From positions 4,154,409-4,218,408 of the forward strand of contig NW_024044681.1 in assembly GCF_014851395.1 (NCBI RefSeq): a stretch of 64,000 nt of DNA, in the 5' to 3' direction. Below, one piece after another: positions 58,074 to 64,000 of this stretch. The translations under genes were made by a program, and so were the position numbers. This DNA comes from Micropterus salmoides (Eukaryota > Chordata > Actinopteri > Centrarchiformes > Centrarchidae). Under the pieces are notes generated by a model. The model had not been told where the DNA came from, did no database searches, and saw only the letters and a program-made list of their open reading frames with translations. Positions within the stretch are counted from its first letter, which is position 1, and each line of letters begins with the position of its first letter.

Positions 58074-60831
58074 AGTGTCTCTCTTTTCTCAGCAAACTGA
58101 ATATTTCTGGTCAGACAAAACGACATCTGAAGACGTCACTTTGGACTTTTTTCTGTTTTCTGACGTTGTATGAACACCACATCGAGTGTCCAGGTTCCAC
58201 TTCCTGCTGCGTCATGAGAGAGGAGGAGGAGGGAGTCACGGTTTGGTCGTGATTAAGGAGGAGGTTATCCTCCAAATCTGGTTCATGGGCACGTCTTTGA
58301 ATCTTTAATAATATTCACATTACAAAATGTATCTACGTACATCAACATTAGCCAGGCTCACACATTCACAGGTGATCCTCATTATTTCTGCTGCTAAAAT
58401 ACACACTTATTTATTTAAATGATTTAGTTTTCCTGAGCCACCTGTTGTTCTCATTCCTTCACTGATTAGACCACTTTATTAGAGCTGAACGTCAGGCTGT
58501 ATTTTGCTGTGGATCATTTTTGATCTGCAGCTGCTTCACTTCCTTCCCACTGACAAATTATGAGAATGGCTGGGGTTTGGGGATCCATGTGGGCCGAGTG
58601 GCAGAGATATAACGTGTTTGGAAGTTCAACCTGCTTCAACCTTTACCGTTGTTCTCTTCCTGTTTCTGGTATTGTCTGATCAATTCTAGGCGTTCACTAA
58701 ACTCAGCACATATATTTATCTTTCATGATCCCAACCCCACACGCATGTGCAGAATGGATCACCAGGCGCCACTGTTTGGGCAACCAAAGTTTCCCACCAA
58801 CACCACGCTGTTCACTTCCTGTTTCCTACCAAGGAAACTCAAACAGAGGGAAGGGTCATTCTGTCGCTGTGAAGAACGTGATTGTTCGTTGGTGCCAAGA
58901 GTGAAAGCAGGAGCTTTAATAATATTCAGGAGGGCTAACGTTAGCCAGCTCGCTCATATAGTTTCCTATTATTGTATTAGCAGATTTTATATGCCTCCAT
59001 AAATCTGAACCACAGTGTGCAGCTGCTGGACAGACCCAGGATCTGTTTGGAGGCCAGTTAGGAAGAAAACAACACTCAGATAAGAAACGACAGTCAAAGG
59101 TGAAGCAGCTCAGATATTCTGGCCCCGCCACGCCCGTCCCACGCCCCGAGTCTGGCACCAAAGTAAAATGCCAATGCTGTCACTGTGCCGTCTTTTCTAG
59201 TTATCGTGTTTCCTACCAAGAGTCGGCGTCGGTTTCTTTTAGCCACCACCGTTCTCGAACCATAACTACATGAGAACAAAGATGATGTTCAAAGCCACGA
59301 TCTTTCTCTCAGACACTTCTTCTTTGGATCTTAAAACAAGCCTGAGGTGGGAGGAAGTTTGGGGATTTTTCTCGGCGCTGAACGAAGATCAGTGTGTTTG
59401 AATTATTTTACGAGCTAAAGGAAGATAAAGAGCGGTATTTTACGGTTGACTGAACCTGATCTGATCTGTGCGTTTGTCTGTGTGCTGAACAGGAAGACAT
59501 TAAAACAGAGTGTAATGAAAGTCTCCTGAGTGGATCTAACAGATGCTGGTTTGAATATTCCTCTCTCATTTAAAAACCTTCCTGGGACTAAATATTAATA
59601 CGTTTCCACCTCCGAAAATTAAAGCTCTAACTCACTGATGACGAGCAACAAGGAGGATGGTAATTTATTCAGCAGCACATCGAGCGCCCTGATTTGGCTG
59701 AGCTGCCGAGGGTTCGCTTCGCTCCGAGTTAACGGCCTCGGCATTAATTAATAACCCTGGTGATGCAAACTGCATGTGAAGGAGCGGTGCGTTTTCTTCT
59801 CCTCCTCATCGAGACTTCAACAAACAAAATGAAAGTGCAGATGAGAGCTCCTGCGGGAAAATCACTGCTTATTACATCTGTACGTGTGGAAACAATCTGC
59901 GCTGCACAGATGCAAACGAGCTGCGTGTCCAGATGAGTCTGCTGATTTCAGAAGAAGCAGAATGTAGAAATGCACGAGCAGCATGTAAATAATGTTCAGC
60001 ATTTTCTCAGCGAGCAGGAACGGTTTTATCACAGTAAACAGACACTAAGAGGCCTGCAGGGATCGAACAGGTGCCACGCCGTCAGATTCAGAGCTCGCAG
60101 ATACAGAAAACTAATCCTCGGCGAAGGCCTGGGGCAGGCGTTATCGTACCACGATGCTCAGCTTGTTTTAGACTGTTACTCCGGCTGATCTTGGATAACT
60201 TTATTTATTATAGACAGCTGTGTTGTTACGTAAAGGGGCCTTCACATGTTTTTACTTATTGATTTTATTCAGTTATGAACTGTTGTTCTTACTTTGTTTG
60301 GTTGTGTAAAGTCATTTGGTCACCTGTCCACACCTGAGCTACACCTCCTCGCCTCACAGTTCGCGTACGGCGGCACAAAGTGACAAAACAAAACGTAGAA
60401 TACTGAAATGTGCCGTGATAAGAAGACGACGCAAAGTGATGTCGAGTAAAAACACGACGTTAAGCAGCACAAAGTAACGACATGCAGAGGAAGCGTTCAC
60501 CGTTCTGGTGTTTTGTTTTCAGTGTCTCCTGTTTTACTTTGTAGGTGTCATCTGACTTCCTGTCTGTGAGTGCACTGATTGTCTGATGTGTCTGTGTGAT
60601 TAGTGCCCTCGCTCGCCTCTGGATGTTTGGATATTCACTCTCAGGATGGATTTATGGATTAGCCCTCTGTTGTCATGAGGATTACCGTGTTGCGTTTGCT
60701 GACCTCACCTCACCTTTAAGTGCCATCTGTTTGTTTAATGAATAAAAGTACCTCCGTCTGCTAAAGCTGGGCCGTCACTGCACAACTTATCGTGTTGTTT
60801 TATTCCAGCTCACACCGTACATGTTGAAAAC
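58074..60831. other. No gene recognised (2.8 kb)
   Basis: Open frames of 117 codons (58,649-59,002, +) and less, without domains. The stretch 59,640-60,000 has 'attaattaataa' in a low-repeat context. It could be regulatory, but that is a guess. Confidence 0.45.
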
Positions 60832-61740
60832 AGGCAAGGCAATTTTATTTGTACAGCACATTTCAACAACAAGGCAATTCAGTGCTTTACATCAAACATA
60901 AAAGCGACACAGGGAAATTGAAAAAATAAAACACATTAAAATATAATTTTTAAAGGGTGAAATAGAAAATAAAACAGGATAAAATACATTTTAAAGAGTT
61001 AAATAGGAAATAAAAACAGTGAAAGTCACAGCGCGGTGCCAGTTATTAATCTACAGCCTCACGTTTGATTTAATTAATGGTAAAAAGAAAAGTCTTCAGT
61101 CTTAATTTAAAAGAACTGACTGTTTCAGCAGACCTGCAGTTATCTGGGAGTTTGTTCCAGATATACGGAGCATAATAACTGAACGCTGCTTCTCCTTGTT
61201 TAGTTTTGACTCTGGGGACAGAAAGCAGACCTGGTCCCAGACGACCTGAGAGGTCTGGATGGTTCGTAACGAAGCAGAAGATCAGAAATTTATTTTGGCC
61301 CTAAACCATTTAGTGCTTTATAAACTAACAGCAGGATTTTGAAATCAATTCTTTGACATACAGGAAGCCAATGTAAAGACCTCAGAACTGGAGTGATGTG
61401 ATCCACCTTTTTGGTCTTAGTGAGGACTCGAGCAGCAGCGTTCTGAATCAGCTGCAGCTGTCTGATGGATTTCTTAGGGAGCCTGTAAGGACGCTGTTAC
61501 AGTAGTCGAGTCAACTGAAGATAAATGCATGGATAAGTTTTTCCAGGTCCTGCTGAGACATAAGTCCTTTAATCCTTGGTATATTATTCAGGTGATAGTA
61601 GGCTGACTTTGTAATTGTCTTAATGTGGCTCCTCAAATTCAGGTCTGAGTCCATGACTACACCAAGATTTCTGGCTTGATTTGTGGTTCTTAACATTACA
61701 GACTGAAGCTGAGCGCTGACTTTCAACAGCCTCTCGGCCC
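60832..61740 (-). mobile_element. L2-type LINE, strongly 5'-truncated, minus strand
   Basis: The 3' UTR lies at about 60,832-61,040; on the plus strand it begins 'caaggcaattttatttgtac' with 'aaggcaattcagtgctttac', a typical L2 end. The RT C-terminal coding remnant is at about 61,210-61,735. The 5' break is near 61,740, where a GC-rich non-LINE sequence starts. It is a different subfamily from the copy at 6-7.9 kb, judging by motif text. Confidence 0.85.
61210..61735 (-). pseudogene. LINE reverse transcriptase C-terminal remnant
   Basis: Reading down the minus strand, 'QARNLGVVMDSDLNLRSHI', 'KSAYYHLNNI' and 'DLEKLIHAFIFS' form the first piece. A stop and then a 1-base deletion near 61,484-61,490 throw the frame before 'LPKKSIRQLQLIQNAAARVL' and 'VDHITPVL' (about 61,380-61,490). 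These are the conserved end of L2 reverse transcriptase. The catalytic YADD box is upstream of the truncation and absent. Not functional. Confidence 0.85.
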
Positions 61741-62000
61741 CTGCGCACCGTTCTGACTGTTGACAATAGTCAATAAAGATTTCTTTGAATGCTCCCAGAG
61801 AGGTAAAAGTTTGTTTGTTAGCAATAATGCTAACAGGGCAGCAGCAGGGGAGCAGTTGATCGCTCCTCGCTACCCTCTGCACTGCACGGCAAACGACGCC
61901 CGACGGAGTGATAATTGGGCCGACTCGGCGAGAGTCGTGCGGCTGGAAAATCGGGTCAGAAATCGTACAGTGGAAGCCCAGCTTCGCTGAGTCAGCAGAA
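61741..62000. repeat. GC-rich flank, probably another repeat
   Basis: 'acgacgcccgacggagtgat', 'gggccgactcggcgagagtc' and 'aaaatcgggtcagaaatcgt' look like a dispersed fish repeat. No ends were resolved. A minus-strand frame runs from here into the LINE, which is a chimera and not a gene. Confidence 0.38.
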
Positions 62001-62981
62001 ACAACGTAAAGTAACGCCATTTCTCCCCAAATTCAAGAAGTCTTTCATCAGCTGTTTCCTAATCAGCAGTTTCTCATGTTTGGTTCCAGTTCCAGCTGTG
62101 CGCTGGTCTGACTGGACAGAACACAAACATTAATCATACCGAAGCTGACTGTCCCCAGAGTCAATCTGCTTCTGATCAAAACCCACCAGCTGGTCAGAGA
62201 AGCAGAACCTACAAGAAAACGTAACTGATGAGAACTGAATAATCCAACATTTGGAGTATTCTTCAGAGTATTCCTGCAGCAAAACAAAAAGTACACACAG
62301 AAAACTCTGTAATGATTGTCCATTACTGTTTGTAATGAGCCAGGTTTTCTCCAGGGGAGTCAGTTTGCTCACTTACTCAATCTTTTATTGCCAAATATGG
62401 AAGCTTAAATTGAACCTCGGGGAGAAAACAGACCAAAATAACAAACCGACCAACCCTGAGTTAGAAAATAAAACCAATTCCTTTAATTATTAAACTGCTT
62501 CACTGCCCGAAAGCTGGAGCGAGATGAAGAGACTTGAAGGCAGCTCTCACCTGTGGAGTGTCTGTGTGAGGAGTTACAGCAGAGAAACAAATCAATACAC
62601 TGAAACATAACTACAATAATTCTGCACAAAAAGCTCCCAGTACAAAGAAGGTTTCATCCCGTTCCAGCCAGATCCATATCTGAAGATTCAGGCGCCGCTG
62701 CCGCCGCCATGAAATTTCACTTTCTTCAGCTGCTCAGACAACCTCTTATTAAAAATGCACGAACTCAACAAGGGGGTCTGTAGTGGGTCAGAGAAAAGAG
62801 TCTTAATCTCATCCTCGTGTCCCTGAATGATATCAGAAGTCACAGCTGCTCGTAGCGCTCAGGCTCCTGCAGCAGCGCTCAGCAGCAGGAAGGAGGAACA
62901 CTTCATCCAAAGACATCCATCAAGATCGCAAAACTGCTGATGCAACAAACACTTACCTTTGACCTTACCTTTTGTTCATTC
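62001..62981. other. No gene recognised
   Basis: Short frames of up to 86 codons without domains. 'tcttttattgccaaatatgg' near 62,380 hints at another repeat end, but I could not extend it. Confidence 0.45.
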
Positions 62982-62984
62982 TAA

Positions 62985-63764
62985 AGGCTGATTTCAACTT
63001 CTGCGTCGAGTCTGCATCGTAGCCGACGGCGTAGCCACGGCATCGAGAGCGTTCATACCTGTGCGCCGGTGTCTGGAGGTGGTTGGGTTTCCATGTCCCA
63101 CTGTGTTGACTTCTGCCAGTGAGCCAGCTACCTTCCTGTTAGCCTCTCCGCTAACTTGAATGCGGGTAAAAGAATAACCTTGCGGCTCTTCTACACTTTC
63201 CAAACGTTATCAACAGAATGGATCAAACTGAATAATAAATAAACTATGAAACGAGTCAATAGTACTATTGGCATGAAAAAATAATAATATTAACCTCCAT
63301 TAATACTACATAAACATTTTTAAACTCAAACTCTGATCTTGCTTTGCATGTTTGCACACCAGTGAAAGCTGGATATGAAAGGCAGCATCAACAGTCCCAC
63401 TGCATGCTGGCATAGTGAGCAGGCACAAACAGAAAACCAAAGACAATAACACAACCAGCACGATTAATGCATCTGTTGGATGTTGCATATAAAATGAATA
63501 AAACAGAATAAAATACCACGATGTAATAAAATAAGATTTTTAAAAAACACAACAATAAAAAATGTGGGTAAGGAAACATAAAACTTTTGACTAACATTAA
63601 TAAAATGCTCGTGTTTTAACGTGTTTTAAATAATTGTACTTATTATAACATCATACGTTCACCTTGTGCTGCACTGAGCTGTGATTACCTTGCTGCTGCT
63701 TCTGTTGCGTCATTACTAATCTTCAAATCCCGCTTTCTAGTCTGATGAATTTTGAAATCAGCCT
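62985..63764. mobile_element. Candidate PIF/Harbinger-type non-autonomous element
   Basis: A 12-bp inverted repeat 'aggctgatttca' (62,985-62,996) has its exact complement at 63,753-63,764. Both ends are flanked by the trinucleotide TAA (62,982-62,984 and 63,765-63,767). A 3-bp TWA target duplication is the known signature of PIF/Harbinger. 'aggctgatttcaacttctgc' continuing 'gtcgagtctgcatcgtagcc' also resembles a fish Harbinger-type repeat I recall. About 780 bp, with no transposase frame. The short inverted repeat means chance cannot be wholly excluded. Confidence 0.6.
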
Positions 63765-63767
63765 TAA

Positions 63768-64000
63768 AAACTTCAGATGCGTTCGCTCTTCTGAAGGGGA
63801 TCAATGTGTTTGATCCACTTGTTAAATATGGCCGCCATTTTCACTCTGGTTTTCAAGTCCAACAAAAGAGGTTAGAGAACAGTTCAGTTCAGGAGTCACT
63901 GTAAAAGATTTTATTCCCTTGTAGCTCATATTTTGACATTTCCCCCGGTATGGTGGCCCTTTCTTTACATGAGCCGAGGCATGTTCTCAAGTCTATCTTT
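63768..64000. other. No gene recognised
   Basis: Last 233 bp of the window. No open frame or repeat that I can identify. Confidence 0.6.

Noticed and set aside
58649..59002. 117-codon plus frame in a repeat-poor stretch
   Set aside because: No recognisable domain, and its length is within chance expectation for 64 kb in six frames.
61511..62020. 169-codon minus frame as a novel gene
   Set aside because: Only its downstream third is LINE reverse transcriptase; the rest reads through an adjoining GC-rich repeat, so it is a chimera.

Overview
The window looks like non-coding DNA from a teleost (probably spiny-rayed) fish. The signs are degraded L2-type LINE reverse transcriptase fragments of the kind common in fish, a (GATTCT)n-tailed LINE 3' end, short inverted-repeat DNA elements, many dinucleotide microsatellites and several minisatellites. 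I found no convincing protein-coding gene, tRNA or rRNA in 64 kb. The longest open frames are products of tandem repeats or skewed base composition.

Layout. 1-13.6 kb: unique sequence with microsatellites, a minus-strand L2 LINE (about 6.05-7.87 kb), a possible solo LTR (8.74-9.16 kb), a LINE 3' end (9.16-9.95 kb) and a plus-strand L2 scrap (10.64-10.96 kb). 13.63-32.47 kb: an 18.8 kb block. 32,471-32,970: a gap of exactly 500 N. 32.97-51.65 kb: the same block again, same orientation and near-identical. 51.66-64 kb: unique sequence starting with a 0.5 kb compound (AC)n microsatellite, then a minisatellite, a fold-back element with another element nested in it, a 1.3 kb C-rich block, a candidate TTAA-flanked inverted-repeat element, a second 5'-truncated L2 LINE, and a candidate Harbinger-type element.

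Main conclusion. Copy 1 ends on the last base before the gap and copy 2 begins on the first base after it. Missing bases pile up at the gap-proximal end of each copy. The simplest reading is two overlapping contig ends that were scaffolded without being merged, so the true locus is probably about 45 kb with one copy of the block. A real tandem duplication cannot be excluded without reads.

Inside the block are three minisatellites with unit lengths of 13, 14 and 11 bp. None is a multiple of 3, yet all are open in several frames, which produces long false ORFs. The two copies compare differently at each array: the 13-bp array is about 180 bp shorter in copy 2; the 2.08 kb 14-bp array has the same length with one visible substitution; the 11-bp array has 58 units in both copies, but six units are of a different type.

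No new multi-gene system is visible. The observations most worth following are the false duplication, the unit-type swaps in the 11-bp array, the nested fold-back element with its target-site duplication, and a dispersed non-coding family with at least six diverged copies.
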